Below, in pieces: positions 9,411 to 20,488 of a stretch of 64,000 bases of DNA. Position 1 is the stretch's first letter. The number at the start of each line of letters is the position of its first letter. The DNA comes from Acidobacteriota bacterium. GTDB lineage: Bacteria; Acidobacteriota; Blastocatellia; RBC074. The notes under the pieces are model-generated. The model saw only the letters and a program-made list of their open reading frames with translations. It had not been told where the DNA came from and searched no databases. The stretch covers positions 434,001 to 498,000 of the forward strand of contig JADJLO010000001.1 in the NCBI GenBank assembly GCA_016710075.1, written 5' to 3'. Made by a program: the position numbers and the translations under genes.

Positions 9411-12142
9411 ATGTTCAATTACAGGCTTCTCTCAGCCCTGATTATACTGATTGTCGTTCTGGCCCCAGCTCGCACCGCATCCAGTCAGGCCCAATCAGGA
9501 ACGCTTGCCGGAAACATCAAAGACCCGAACGGAGCGGTAATTCAAAAAGCTGAGGTCATACTTCGCAATGAAACCACCCGTGAAACAAGGACTGCCGTAT
9601 CGGACAATGCAGGCAATTTCAAAGTCGATGGCCTCGTTCCAGGCAGCTATCTTGTGACAGTGAAAGTCGAGGGATTCAAACCTTTTCAGCGCAATCTGAC
9701 GATTGATGGCATCAAGCAGGCACCTCTTGAAGTCAGGCTGGAGATCGTCGAGACCCGTGCCGAGATTGCCGTCGGAGCCAGAGGCACGGTTACTCCCAAT
9801 TCGGATCCAAATTATCGAGCGCTTCGCGACGCGGTCATCGATCAGTCGTTTGAACTCAAAATCTGACGATCAAACGTGATGTCGGCAATTTCACTTTTCG
9901 CACCGGTCGGATCACTTTTCTCAAACCCTGCTCAACAAGGTCTCAATGGCAGTTTTACGGGTGACGGCGAATTCACGATGATGCCGCTTCTGGAACTGGA
10001 AAAGAACCACCTCAAATGCTCACTGAAAAAGAGACCGTCAGCGAGAATTTCGATCGCCTTGTGCTGACCTTCACCGATCAGACTTTTGATGAGTTCAAAA
10101 AGTCAGCTCAATTGGTCACCGCAGATCAATCAGCGCTGGATTTGCTCAAAGACTTTCGCGGGCGCATGCGCCGGAACACCGAAAGGCCGCGCAGTCTGGT
10201 GGAAGCCCTGTTTGCCGGTGAGGAGATGGAGAACCTTGATGCGACCTTGCTGGCCTACCTGCTCAATCCGAACCGTGGTCAGATGTTCAATGCCTATATC
10301 TACGGTAAGAAGCACCACGATTTGCGTTTCTTCGTGCGCCCACACGGAGCGCTGCCGGGTCTTTCGCCCGAGGAAGTGACCCTGGTCAACCTTGACCCGC
10401 AAGCTAAGGAAGAAGGTATCTGGTATCTCACCCATTCCGAGAAGGAGTGGAAGGAGAACAAGGCCAGTTCAGGTGAGGATAAACGTCTGATAGATGCCGA
10501 GAACTACCGCATCGAAACCGTCATCACCGGCGAAAACGACTTCGACCTGTGAACTGACCTTTACCTCGCTCCTTGACGGTGAACGCCTGCTCAGTTTCGG
10601 GCTTCTACCCACGCTGAGGGTAACCAGGGTTGCATTCGATAATGCCGAGATTGGCTTCATTCAGGAGAAAAAGGATGAAGACAGCTCGTTTCACGTGCTC
10701 TTTCCAACGCCATTGGTCAAAGGACGGCGCTACAAGATCACAATCGAATATCACGGAACAAAAGTGCTGGAAGATGCAGGCGGCGGCAATTTTGCCGTCA
10801 GAGCCAGAACCAGTTGGTATCCCAGCGTGAATGCTTTCAACGATCGCGCAACCTTCGATCTGACCTTCAAGATCCCGACAAGTTCGTCCTTGTCGGGGTC
10901 GGAAAACTGGTCAAGGAAGGGAAGGAAGGCGACTTCGCCGTCTCGCACTGGGTCTCCGATATTCCTCTGGCCGTGGCGGGGTTCAATTACGGCCTGTTCA
11001 AGAAAAAAGGAGATTGCCGACCCTCAGACGAAATATCAGATCGAAGGATATGCTACCAGCGAACTTCCCTCATATATGCGCGGCGCCGAATCAATTGGTG
11101 GAATGTCTCCGGCGAGGCTGACTGAAACCGCCATGGTCGATGCACAGAATTCGATACGCATCTCAATCACTGGTTTGGCGAGGCGCCGTACGGGCGCATT
11201 GCCATCACCCAGCAGCCGCAACTCAATTTCGGCCAGTCATAAGCGACTCTGGTCTATCTGCCGATCATCGCATTCTTCGATTCGACACAGCGTTGGCAGA
11301 TGTTCGGCATGCAAAGAGGACTGACCGATTTCGTCCAGGAAGTGACCCCGCACGAAGTCGCTCATCAATGGTGGGGGCACATCGTCGGCTGGACGTCCTA
11401 TCACGATCAATGGATCTCGGAAGGCTTTTCTGATTTTTCGGCCAGCTTGTTTCTACAATACGCTCAGGGAGGCAAAATCGATCGTTACCAGAAATTCTGG
11501 GAAAGCCAGCGCCAGGCGATCCTGGAAAAAAATGTCTTCGGAATCCGCCACAACGACGCCGGTCCGATCTGGATGGGATTGCGATTGAACTCCGCCCGGA
11601 CTCCCGGCGCATATAGTCGCGTCGCCTACAACAAGGGATCTTACGTTCTGCACATGCTGCGATGGATGATGTACGACCAGAAAACCGGAGATCAGAAGTT
11701 CATCGAGATGATGCGCGATTTCGTCAAGGGACATGCGAACGAAAACGCATCAACCGAGTCGTTCAAGGCTTATGTCGACAAACACATGAAGCCGGCTATG
11801 GATCTCGAAGGCAACAAACGGATGGACTGGTTCTTCCGCCAATGGGTCTACGGTACCGAGATTCCTCGCTATAAAATGGAGTACTGGTACGAACCGGCAG
11901 GCGGCAGCGAAGTCTCGCTCAATTTCACCATTACCCAGAGCGATGTCTCTCCGACTTTCAAGATGATCGTCCCTGTCTATGTCGATTTTGACGGTAACAT
12001 CGTGCGTCTTGGAGATGTCAGCATCAGCGGAAGCGGAACATCCCAAGTCTACAAGCTCAAGCTTCCTCGCAAACCAAAACGCGTCATTATCAATTATTAC
12101 AACGATGTTCTGGCGACAGAAAGCCTCAGCTCTGCTAAGTAA
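9411..12142 (+). CDS. M1-family metallopeptidase with N-terminal carboxypeptidase-regulatory-like domain, frameshifted
   Basis: A GGAGG site at 9401-9405 precedes ATG 9411. After a signal peptide (to about residue 25) comes a beta-sandwich carboxypeptidase-regulatory-like domain (GTLAGNIKDPNGAVIQKAEV to about residue 115). A long linker and an M1-like N-terminal domain follow, then the catalytic zinc site HEVAH with the third ligand Glu exactly 18 residues after the second His (WISEGF). The GxMEN exopeptidase motif expected before it is not visible; that region reads YGRIAITQQPQLNFGQS. Frame changes lie near 9865, 9940, 10005, 10550, 10885, 11000, 11140 and 11240. About 910 residues, probably a secreted or surface peptidase. 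Confidence 0.8.
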
Positions 12143-12163
12143 ATACCATCGAAAAACAACTAT

Positions 12164-13777
12164 TCACTCAATCCTATCCGGAAACTCCGGGGGCCTGCGA
12201 TGTTTTGTAGCCTGTTCGTAAGCGTAGGCTGCCTTGATCAGCTTGGGTTCGGTCCAGGCGGCTCCAAAAAATGAGATGCCGATTGGCAGACCGTTGATGA
12301 ATCCAGCCGGAACGGTTATCGCGGGATAGCCTGCAACGGCGGCCGGAGTGGAACTCGACCCGGTGAAGTGATCGCCGTTGATGAGGTCCGTGGTCCAGGC
12401 GGGTCCGCCGGTTGGAGCCACAATCGCATCCAGCCTGTGTTTGATGACGACGGCATCGATTCCTTCGGTTCGCGATTTGAGCAGATTGTTCTGCAGGGCT
12501 TTTCGATAAGCGGGGCTGGAGAGCGGGCCTTTGGCCTGTGACTGAATCATCAGTTCCTGGCCGAAGAACGGCATCTCCCGTTGGCGGTTCTTTTCGTTGA
12601 ATTCGATCACATCCTTCATCGACCTGACGCGGATGTTTGGGGCCAGACCCGCAAGGTATTTATTGAGATCCGCCTTGAACTCATAGAGCAGGACTTCGAG
12701 CTCGGTAGCCTCGTAGGCTTTCGGGGCTTCGAGTCCAACGGGATCGATGATGATGGCTCCTGAGCGCTTTAAGACATCGATTGCATCGTCAATCAGTTTG
12801 TCCACCTTGTCGCTGTAGCCGAAATATTTTCTGGCGATGCCGATACGCATTCCCTTGAGCCCGTTCGGATCGAGGAATCGGGTGTAGTCTGTCTGAATTC
12901 TTCCTCTGCTTTTTTGGGTTGCGGCATCTCTCGGGTCGATTCCGGTCAGGGCGCTGAGCAGGATGGCGGCATCAGAGACTGTTCTGGCCATTGGCCCGGC
13001 AGTGTCCTGAGAGTGGGCTATTGGAATGATCCCGGCCCTGCTGACGAGGCCGACTGTGGGTTTGATACCGACAATGCCTGTAGTCGAGGCAGGGCAGACC
13101 ACTGACCCGTCGGTTTCCGTCCCAATGGCGACAGCGCAGAGATTGGAAGCGATGGAGGCTCCGGATCCGGAACTCGAGCCGCAGGGATTGCGATCGAGCG
13201 AATAAGGATTTCTTGTCAGTCCGCCGCGTCCGCTCCAACCGCTGGTGGAATGCGTTGATCGGAAATTTGCCCACTCGCTGAGGTTGGTTTTGCCGAGTAT
13301 TACCGCGCCGGCTTCGCGAAGCCGCCTTGCAATAAAAGCGTCCTGCAAAGCGTAGGAACCCTCAAGCGCCAGCGATCCCGCGGTAGTCATCATCCGGTCG
13401 GCGGTGTCGATGTTGTCTTTGAGTAAAACCGGTATCCCATGCATCGGGCCGCGCGGGCCTTTAGCTTTACGCTCTTCGTCCAGCTTATCTGCAATCGATA
13501 AAGCATCGGGGTTGAGCTCGATGATCGAGTTTATCTTCGGGCCTTGCTTGTCGATCCCGGCGATTCTGCCGAGATACATTTCAGCAATCGATCTTGCAGT
13601 GAACCTGCCCTGTTTCATCCCATCCTGAAGCTGTGCAATCGTGGCTTCGGTCAGTTCGAAATCAGCACTGCCCGAATCAACGAGCCTCATTACAAATGAC
13701 GACGAATCTATGTTAGTCGAAAAAAATGCAGTCCCGCCGGCAAGACAGGACTGCATGAAATCTCTGCGTTTGATCAT
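12164..13777 (-). CDS. Amidase (amidase-signature family), Tat-type signal
   Basis: Carries the amidase-signature catalytic set: Lys in VLLKDNIDT, the Gly/Ser-rich stretch NPCGSSSGSGASIAS, and the nucleophile Ser in DGSVVCPASTTG. Such enzymes hydrolyse carboxamides to acid and ammonia. The N-terminus (KRRDFMQSCLAGG) resembles a twin-arginine signal, suggesting export of the folded enzyme. I chose ATG at 13777; a TTG at 13786 would overlap the stop of the upstream small gene in a TTGA arrangement. Either way the two genes are coupled. About 537 residues, normal for the family. It converges on the M1 peptidase gene with 21 bp between stops. The natural substrate is unknown. Confidence 0.9.
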   Translation of the reverse strand: MIKRRDFMQSCLAGGTAFFSTNIDSSSFVMRLVDSGSADFELTEATIAQLQDGMKQGRFTARSIAEMYLGRIAGIDKQGPKINSIIELNPDALSIADKLDEERKAKGPRGPMHGIPVLLKDNIDTADRMMTTAGSLALEGSYALQDAFIARRLREAGAVILGKTNLSEWANFRSTHSTSGWSGRGGLTRNPYSLDRNPCGSSSGSGASIASNLCAVAIGTETDGSVVCPASTTGIVGIKPTVGLVSRAGIIPIAHSQDTAGPMARTVSDAAILLSALTGIDPRDAATQKSRGRIQTDYTRFLDPNGLKGMRIGIARKYFGYSDKVDKLIDDAIDVLKRSGAIIIDPVGLEAPKAYEATELEVLLYEFKADLNKYLAGLAPNIRVRSMKDVIEFNEKNRQREMPFFGQELMIQSQAKGPLSSPAYRKALQNNLLKSRTEGIDAVVIKHRLDAIVAPTGGPAWTTDLINGDHFTGSSSTPAAVAGYPAITVPAGFINGLPIGISFFGAAWTEPKLIKAAYAYEQATKHRRPPEFPDRIE

Positions 13778-13782
13778 GTTTT

Positions 13783-14082
13783 TCAAGCCCCGGCGCCCGC
13801 AGTGAGGTTGTCACGCACGCGGTCGCGGTATTTGATGCAATCTTCAAGCACTCTGCGGTATTCATCTACATGCACATCGCGCTCGCAGCACAACAGCATC
13901 AGATTGTTCTCGTCAGTGAAGTTGTCATCCCATTTGATGACCTCTTCATTACTCCAGGATGAATTGTACTGGCGCATCTTGTCGTCCGGCATCCGGTCAA
14001 AATAGGCTCTCAGATTGACGCCGGTCTCGTCCTGAGGTTCTGTAGTTGGTTCCTGTTCGAAATTCCATATGGGTTGTTGCAT
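13783..14082 (-). CDS. Small acidic protein of unknown function
   Basis: 99 residues, rich in Asp/Glu/Asn (WNFEQEPTTEPQDETG at the start, then DRMPDDKMRQYNSSWSNEEVIKWDD), with two adjacent Cys (LMLLCCERD) and a helical C-terminal half (VDEYRRVLEDCIKYRDRVRDN). No signal peptide or membrane segment. It lies directly upstream of the amidase gene with touching ends, so it is probably co-transcribed with it. I do not recognise a family. Confidence 0.65.
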   Translation of the reverse strand: MQQPIWNFEQEPTTEPQDETGVNLRAYFDRMPDDKMRQYNSSWSNEEVIKWDDNFTDENNLMLLCCERDVHVDEYRRVLEDCIKYRDRVRDNLTAGAGA

Positions 14083-14440
14083 GGTCTTATTTGAATATCC
14101 TTTCTTTTCTGGTTGAAAATATTAACTGATGTTATGCAGGTAACATCAGATATTAATTCTCTTGCGGACCTGGAGAATAAGACGCCAGAGTAACTGATCA
14201 GGGTAAAAATCCATGACGAAATATCTTGTTGGATATAATTTGTTTTCTAAATTTCGTCAATTTCATCCTCTTTTACAAGAACTCGATTCCAAGGTCAAAT
14301 TGAGAGCTATCTGGCAACTCGATCGTGGCTGACTTTTTCGATGAGGTGGGCGTCCTTGCATTCGTGGAATGAGAATCAGAGTTATCGTTGTGCTCGATCT
14401 CCCGGCCGCAGGGCGGAGCGTAGATCAAGTGCATGAGGAA
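14083..14440. other. Intergenic region with two inverted repeats
   Basis: 358 bp between the hutI stop and the small acidic gene start; no convincing gene. It holds CTGATGTTA-6 nt-TAACATCAG at 14126-14149, placed 44-67 bp upstream of the small gene's ATG where an operator or promoter element would lie, and a weaker pair (TGACGAAAT ... ATTTCGTCA, about 14214-14260) that may be a remnant of the 18-bp-unit repeat family. Confidence 0.6.
14126..14149. repeat. Perfect 9-bp inverted repeat
   Basis: CTGATGTTA and TAACATCAG with a 6-nt spacer. The left part with its flank (ATTAACTGATGTTATGCA) nearly matches a sequence at 25819-25836 and a core at 52588-52600, so this is either a mobile repeat family or a shared binding site. 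Position upstream of the amidase gene pair allows a regulatory role, which is inference. Confidence 0.6.
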
Positions 14441-15739
14441 TTAGCTGATCTTGAGAGAGAAGATATTCTTGCCTCCCTCCTGAATACCGCCTGAAGATTG
14501 AATCATCCCGGAGATAAAGACTTTCATCACATGTTCTACTCCGGCGAAATAAGCGATTTCCCGGTAGTCTGAGCAATCATAAATTACGAAATCTGCGACC
14601 TTGCCGGGTTCGAGCGATCCGATCTCAGCTCCTCTGTCGAGACTGTAGGCCGCGTTTATCGTGGCGGCTGTGATAGCCTCGGCTGGAGTCATCTTCATCA
14701 TCGTGGAAGCCAGAGTCAAAACCAGCGGCATCGAGGGTACAGGTGAAGATCCCGGATTGAAATCAGTGGCCAGGACTACGGCGAGCCCCGAATCGATCAT
14801 TGCCCTGGCGTCCGGATACTTTGTCGACCCGATCATCAGAACAGAAGCCGGCAACAGGATTGGTTGAACACCAGCCGCTTTGAGCCGCTCAATTCCTTTT
14901 AAATCCGCCTGTTCAAGATGGTCTGCCGTGACTGCGCCGAGCTCGGCTGCAAGAGCTGCGCCGCCATTCAAAGTGAGCTGGTCGGCGTGCAGGCGCAGCT
15001 TCAGCCCCCGCTCTTTTGCTGCCAGCATGATTCTCCGCGTCTCATCGATGCTGAATGCACCCTCTTCGCAGAAGACATCGCAGTATTCGGCGAGTCCTTC
15101 ATCGGCAACTTTTGGCAACATCTCATTGACGATGAGATTTACGTAATCGGCTCGGTGGTCTTTAAACTCTTCCGGAATTGAATGAGCACCGAGAAAAGTC
15201 GGAACGAGGCGTATCGGTCCTTCGTTATTCAATCTGCGCACGACACGGAGCATTTTCAGCTCATCTTCGACCGTCAGACCATACCCGGATTTGGCCTCGA
15301 TTGTCGTCGTTCCAGATCTCAGAAACCATTCAAGGTAGTGTTTCGAGGTTTCGAATAATTCATCCTCGGTCGCGGCGCGAGTCAGTTTTACGGTCGACTG
15401 TATGCCTCCGCCGGCAGCGGATATTTGCTGATAAGTTGCGCCTGAAGCACGCATTTCGAATTCATTTGCGCGATTGCCGGCGAAGACGGGGTGAGTATGA
15501 GCGTCGATGAATCCGGGCATAACGACTCTGCCGCCGGCATCGATCACTTTGCAATTCGCATTGATCAGAGGCTCGATCTCATGACGCGTGCCTGCACAAG
15601 TGATGCGCTTGCCCTCGATGATCATTGCTCCATTATCGATGATCGCGAGATTGCCCATCTCATCGCCTGTGCGCGGCCGGGCGGGCCCGCGAAGCGTGAC
15701 GAGCTGTGATATCCCTGTGATGGCGAGCTTTCCGGTCAT
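14441..15739 (-). CDS. hutI: Imidazolonepropionase (histidine degradation)
   Basis: Third enzyme of histidine catabolism: hydrolyses 4-imidazolone-5-propanoate to N-formimidoyl-L-glutamate in the cytosol. Amidohydrolase-superfamily motifs are clear: metal-binding DAHTHPVFAG, a substrate segment GATYQQISAAGGGIQ that is highly conserved in HutI, TIEAKSGYGL, FLGAHSIP and ATDFNPGSSP. 432 residues, a little over the usual 400-420. It is the last gene of the hutH-hutU-hutG-hutI run. No Shine-Dalgarno is visible; a dispersed repeat begins only 9 bp upstream of the ATG at 15739. Confidence 0.96.
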   Translation of the reverse strand: MTGKLAITGISQLVTLRGPARPRTGDEMGNLAIIDNGAMIIEGKRITCAGTRHEIEPLINANCKVIDAGGRVVMPGFIDAHTHPVFAGNRANEFEMRASGATYQQISAAGGGIQSTVKLTRAATEDELFETSKHYLEWFLRSGTTTIEAKSGYGLTVEDELKMLRVVRRLNNEGPIRLVPTFLGAHSIPEEFKDHRADYVNLIVNEMLPKVADEGLAEYCDVFCEEGAFSIDETRRIMLAAKERGLKLRLHADQLTLNGGAALAAELGAVTADHLEQADLKGIERLKAAGVQPILLPASVLMIGSTKYPDARAMIDSGLAVVLATDFNPGSSPVPSMPLVLTLASTMMKMTPAEAITAATINAAYSLDRGAEIGSLEPGKVADFVIYDCSDYREIAYFAGVEHVMKVFISGMIQSSGGIQEGGKNIFSLKIS

Positions 15740-15748
15740 ATTAAAACA

Positions 15749-15791
15749 AGATTACGAAACAGACGAAATAAACGAGACAGACGAAAAGAAG
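15749..15791. repeat. Dispersed repeat, two tandem 18-bp units
   Basis: Single-sided copy: AGATTACGAAACAGACGAA continues into a second unit ACGAGACAGACGAAAAG. There is no inverted partner nearby. It occupies the hutG-hutI gap, just upstream of the hutI start where a ribosome site would be expected. Confidence 0.8.
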
Positions 15792-15848
15792 ACAACGGTT
15801 GAATGGGCCTGAAAGATAATATTTAAATTATTTGACTGGGTCGAGTTC

Positions 15849-16775
15849 TCATTTCATTGACGATAGACGTGTCACCAGGCCTGAAGCGAAAGAGAGCAGG
15901 CATGAAGCCGTCGTCAGTATTGTTGCGTCGGCGATATCCTGCGTCGGGTCGACTTCGACCAGATCGATCGCTTTCACTTTCGGGTGAGACCCGCAGATCC
16001 AGGCAGCTCTGCGCAGCTCCCACGGTGTTAGGCCGCCCGGTCGCGAGCCTGGAGTCGCCGGCGAGAATACCCGGTCGAGCACATCGACATCGAAATCGAC
16101 GTAGATAGAATCAACCTGGTGCGATAGATAGTCGAGAAATTCATTGAGCAGCGTCTCGATTCCATGCGCCCGCACTTTGTCGATTGTAATCACAGTGATG
16201 TCGGCTTTTCTGGCTACTTCGGCATAAGCTTGAGAATTGGCGAAGGGCTGAATGCCGATCTGAACGATGTTGTTTCCCGGCAGGCCGTCAGCGAGAAGGG
16301 CGCGAACCGGATTACCGTTGAGCAAGCCGTTGCCAAGGTCCCGCAGGTCGAAATGCGCATCCAGCGTGATCAACCCGCATCTTTCGAGAGAATCGCTCAG
16401 GCCCCTGACTCCGGGCCTCGTCACACCGTTGTCGCCGCCGATGATGACGGCCGCATCATTTGATGAGAGCGCCTGTCTGACCGAGAGCATGATTGGTTCA
16501 AGGGCATCTTCAAGCCTCGATTCAGCCAGCGGAAGGTCGCCAAGATCGTTGACCCGCAGGTGATGCAGATCGGTGTCGGCCTCTATGTCATAACAACTGA
16601 ATTTTCGCAGGATCGACCTGACTGCCGATGGCGCAAGGTCGCACCTGCCCGGTGTAATCGATCCAAGGCGTACTGGAGCCCCGATTACCGCAAGGCTTCC
16701 CAGTGTTTCATCATTATGTTCTCCTGCCAGCCAGGCACTCGCCCGCGGCCAGAATTGATCTTCGTAAGATTTCAT
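15849..16775 (-). CDS. hutG: Formimidoylglutamase-like ureohydrolase (arginase family)
   Basis: Arginase-fold enzyme in the hut operon, expected to hydrolyse N-formimidoyl-L-glutamate to glutamate and formamide using two metal ions. Family motifs: GGDN at residues 113-116, DAHFDLR at 139-145 and DFDVDVLDRVFSPA in the C-terminal third. The first motif is normally GGDH or GGGH, with His as a metal ligand; here the position is Asn, so one metal site may be altered. 308 residues, normal length. Context between hutU and hutI strongly supports HutG over arginase or agmatinase. The 5' flank is a run of AGTTTAA/AGTTCAA heptamers with no clear ribosome site. Confidence 0.85.
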   Translation of the reverse strand: MKSYEDQFWPRASAWLAGEHNDETLGSLAVIGAPVRLGSITPGRCDLAPSAVRSILRKFSCYDIEADTDLHHLRVNDLGDLPLAESRLEDALEPIMLSVRQALSSNDAAVIIGGDNGVTRPGVRGLSDSLERCGLITLDAHFDLRDLGNGLLNGNPVRALLADGLPGNNIVQIGIQPFANSQAYAEVARKADITVITIDKVRAHGIETLLNEFLDYLSHQVDSIYVDFDVDVLDRVFSPATPGSRPGGLTPWELRRAAWICGSHPKVKAIDLVEVDPTQDIADATILTTASCLLSFASGLVTRLSSMK

Positions 16776-16782
16776 AAAAATA

Positions 16783-16955
16783 GTTTAAAGTTCAAAGTTC
16801 AAAGTTTAAAGTTTAAAGAAGAGTTGTCAGTTGTCAGAGGTGAGTCGTGAGTTAATGGTTTTCAGTTAAAAGCTGCTGGGTTAAATTGCCAGTAACTTGG
16901 CCAATATCCAGTGTTTCTTTTACTGGTAACTGACAACTGACTGTTTCATTAAACT

Positions 16956-16961
<6 letters not shown>
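16783..16961. repeat. Heptamer tandem array with nested inverted arms
   Basis: Five heptamers of the type AAGTTCA/AAGTTTA run from 16783 to about 16818. They are followed by GTTGTCAGTTGTCAG and, about 90 bp later, by the inverted partners CTGACAACTGAC (16930-16941) and CTTTAAACT (16954-16962). The result is a nested stem-loop filling the hutG-hutU gap. The right arm supplies the hutU stop codon (TAA complement at 16956-16958). Confidence 0.75.
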
Positions 16962-18619
<1,658 letters not shown>

Positions 18620-18629
18620 AATTATTCTT

Positions 18630-20174
18630 TTATTCCAGTTTGTCAGTATTGACCGATCTCCTGACCACCGGGGTCAGGTCTTTAATATATTCCGACAACT
18701 GCATGTCACGACCAAGCGGCGGTATGATTTCGCGAACTCTACGGTAGACGGCCTCAAGCCGTGGTCCGGGCCGCAGCGGTTTTAGAAACTCCAACCCTTG
18801 TGCGGCGCACAATAATTCTATGGCCAGTATGATTTCGACATGGTTGACTATCTGTGAAAACTTTAATGCCGCGGTCATTCCCATTGACACGTGATCTTCC
18901 TTGTTTGCCGAAGTGGGAAGGTTGGTCACTGAAGCTGGATGAGCGAGCACATTATTTTCGGCAATCAATGACACGGCCGTGACCTGAGCGATCATCAGCC
19001 CCGAATTTGTGCCGGGCTGTGGAGAGAGAAATGCTGGCAGATTGGACAATTCCGGATTGACGAGTCTTTCGATTCTTCTTTCTGAAATGGTTCCGAGATT
19101 GGCAGTGGCAATGGCCGCATAATCGAGGGCCAGAGAAACGGGTTCGCCGTGAAAGTTTCCGCCGGATAAAACTTCATTCTGATCGGCGAAGATCAGGGGA
19201 TTGTCGGTGGCGCTGTTGATCTCGATCTCGAGGACATTCCTGGCATGTGTAAGAGCGTCACGAACGGCACCGTGCACTTGTGGCATGCACCTCAGGGCGT
19301 AAGCATCCTGCACTCGCGGATCGACGCCGCGATCACGATGCGATTCGCGTATCTCGCTGTTTTGAAGCAGACCCCGAAGCCTTTTCGCGCTTGCCTGTTG
19401 ACCGGAATGAGGCCGCACTAAATGAATCTTTTCGTCAAAAGCAACGGGCGTTCCTTTGAGTGCCTCAAGGGACATGGCTCCAATAACGTCGGCGGCTTCA
19501 GCAAGTTTTTCGGCGACAAAGAGGGAAAGACAACCGACGGCCGTCATCGCTTGAGTGCCGTTGAGCAGCGCGAGCCCTTCTTTCGCTTCAAGGATCAATG
19601 GTTCTATTCCTGCCAGTTTGAGCGCTTCGCCCCCGCGGATTCTTTTTCCATGATAGAACGCCTCACCCTCGCCGATCGCCACCAGCGCAAGGTGTGCCAG
19701 AGGCGCCAGATCGCCGGATGCCCCCACCGAACCGCGCGATGGAATCATCGGGTGAATCCCGGCATTCAACATCGATATGATGGTATCGATCACTATCGGC
19801 CGGCAGCCGGAATAACCTTTTGCAAGAACGTTTGACCGGTGCAGCATCATCGCTCGCACGGTCTTCTCCGGCAGAGGATCTCCCACCCCACAGGAGTGTG
19901 AACGAACCAGATTCAATTGCAGATCGCGAAGCTCATTGTTTGGAATGCTCACTTCGGACAACGAGCCAAAACCCGTGTTGATGCCGTATGCCACTTCACC
20001 CCGCTCGATGATCTGCTCAACATAACGCCTCGATTTTTCAATCTTTTCGAGAGCCCCTGGCGAAAGCGAGACCCGCTCGCCCTCGGCTACACGACTGGTA
20101 TTTTCAAGTGTCAGTGTTGTTCCGTCCAGTATGATCATTGTTCCGTCCATTTGAGGCGTGTCCATTTTCATCAT
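18630..20174 (-). CDS. hutH: Histidine ammonia-lyase
   Basis: First enzyme of histidine degradation: non-oxidative deamination of L-histidine to trans-urocanate. The Ala-Ser-Gly triad that cyclises to the MIO cofactor is at residues 152-154 within SVGASGDLAPLAHLAL; YGINTGFG and LVRSHSCGVGDPL are the expected N-terminal signatures and NFHGEPVSLALDY is the conserved central one. 514 residues, typical. Start ATG 20174 is preceded by a G-rich site (AAGGGGGTG) at good spacing; a second ATG follows at once. It heads the hut operon; the promoter must lie between here and the divergent feoB, a region occupied by a large inverted repeat. Confidence 0.96.
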   Translation of the reverse strand: MMKMDTPQMDGTMIILDGTTLTLENTSRVAEGERVSLSPGALEKIEKSRRYVEQIIERGEVAYGINTGFGSLSEVSIPNNELRDLQLNLVRSHSCGVGDPLPEKTVRAMMLHRSNVLAKGYSGCRPIVIDTIISMLNAGIHPMIPSRGSVGASGDLAPLAHLALVAIGEGEAFYHGKRIRGGEALKLAGIEPLILEAKEGLALLNGTQAMTAVGCLSLFVAEKLAEAADVIGAMSLEALKGTPVAFDEKIHLVRPHSGQQASAKRLRGLLQNSEIRESHRDRGVDPRVQDAYALRCMPQVHGAVRDALTHARNVLEIEINSATDNPLIFADQNEVLSGGNFHGEPVSLALDYAAIATANLGTISERRIERLVNPELSNLPAFLSPQPGTNSGLMIAQVTAVSLIAENNVLAHPASVTNLPTSANKEDHVSMGMTAALKFSQIVNHVEIILAIELLCAAQGLEFLKPLRPGPRLEAVYRRVREIIPPLGRDMQLSEYIKDLTPVVRRSVNTDKLE

Positions 20175-20225
20175 GATTACACCCCCTTAACACTGGAGTG
20201 CAAGTTGCGCTCTACATTAATCAAG

Positions 20226-20488
20226 GTAACTGCTCAGCCCCTGGTCTTTAGTATTTGATGGATTAACCGGGAATAAAGGTATTTTTCATCGCCAAGAACG
20301 CCAAGAGGATTCAGGGAGTGATTCATAATTTACTTTTAAAACCGGCTGAAATCGAGATGTCAGGCCAAATCCTGGCTATCCATCCTTGGCGTTCTTGGCG
20401 ATGAAAAATACCTTTATCTCCACGAAATCCGGCTGGCGGGGTAAGAACTTTCCGCTACGAAGTCCCGTTAGTAGGGCTGAGCAGTTAC
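20226..20488. repeat. 263-bp MITE-like element with nested inverted arms
   Basis: Outer arms are perfect 15-mers, GTAACTGCTCAGCCC at 20226-20240 and its complement at 20474-20488. Inner arms are a perfect 33-bp pair at 20273-20305 and 20385-20417, containing CGCCAAGAACGCCAAG. No reading frame is present. The symmetry and non-coding content fit a miniature inverted-repeat element inserted between hutH and feoB. It makes up most of the 416-bp gap. Confidence 0.85.

Noticed and set aside
14083..14440. A riboswitch upstream of the amidase pair
   Set aside because: Only simple dyads were found; I could not recognise any conserved riboswitch core.
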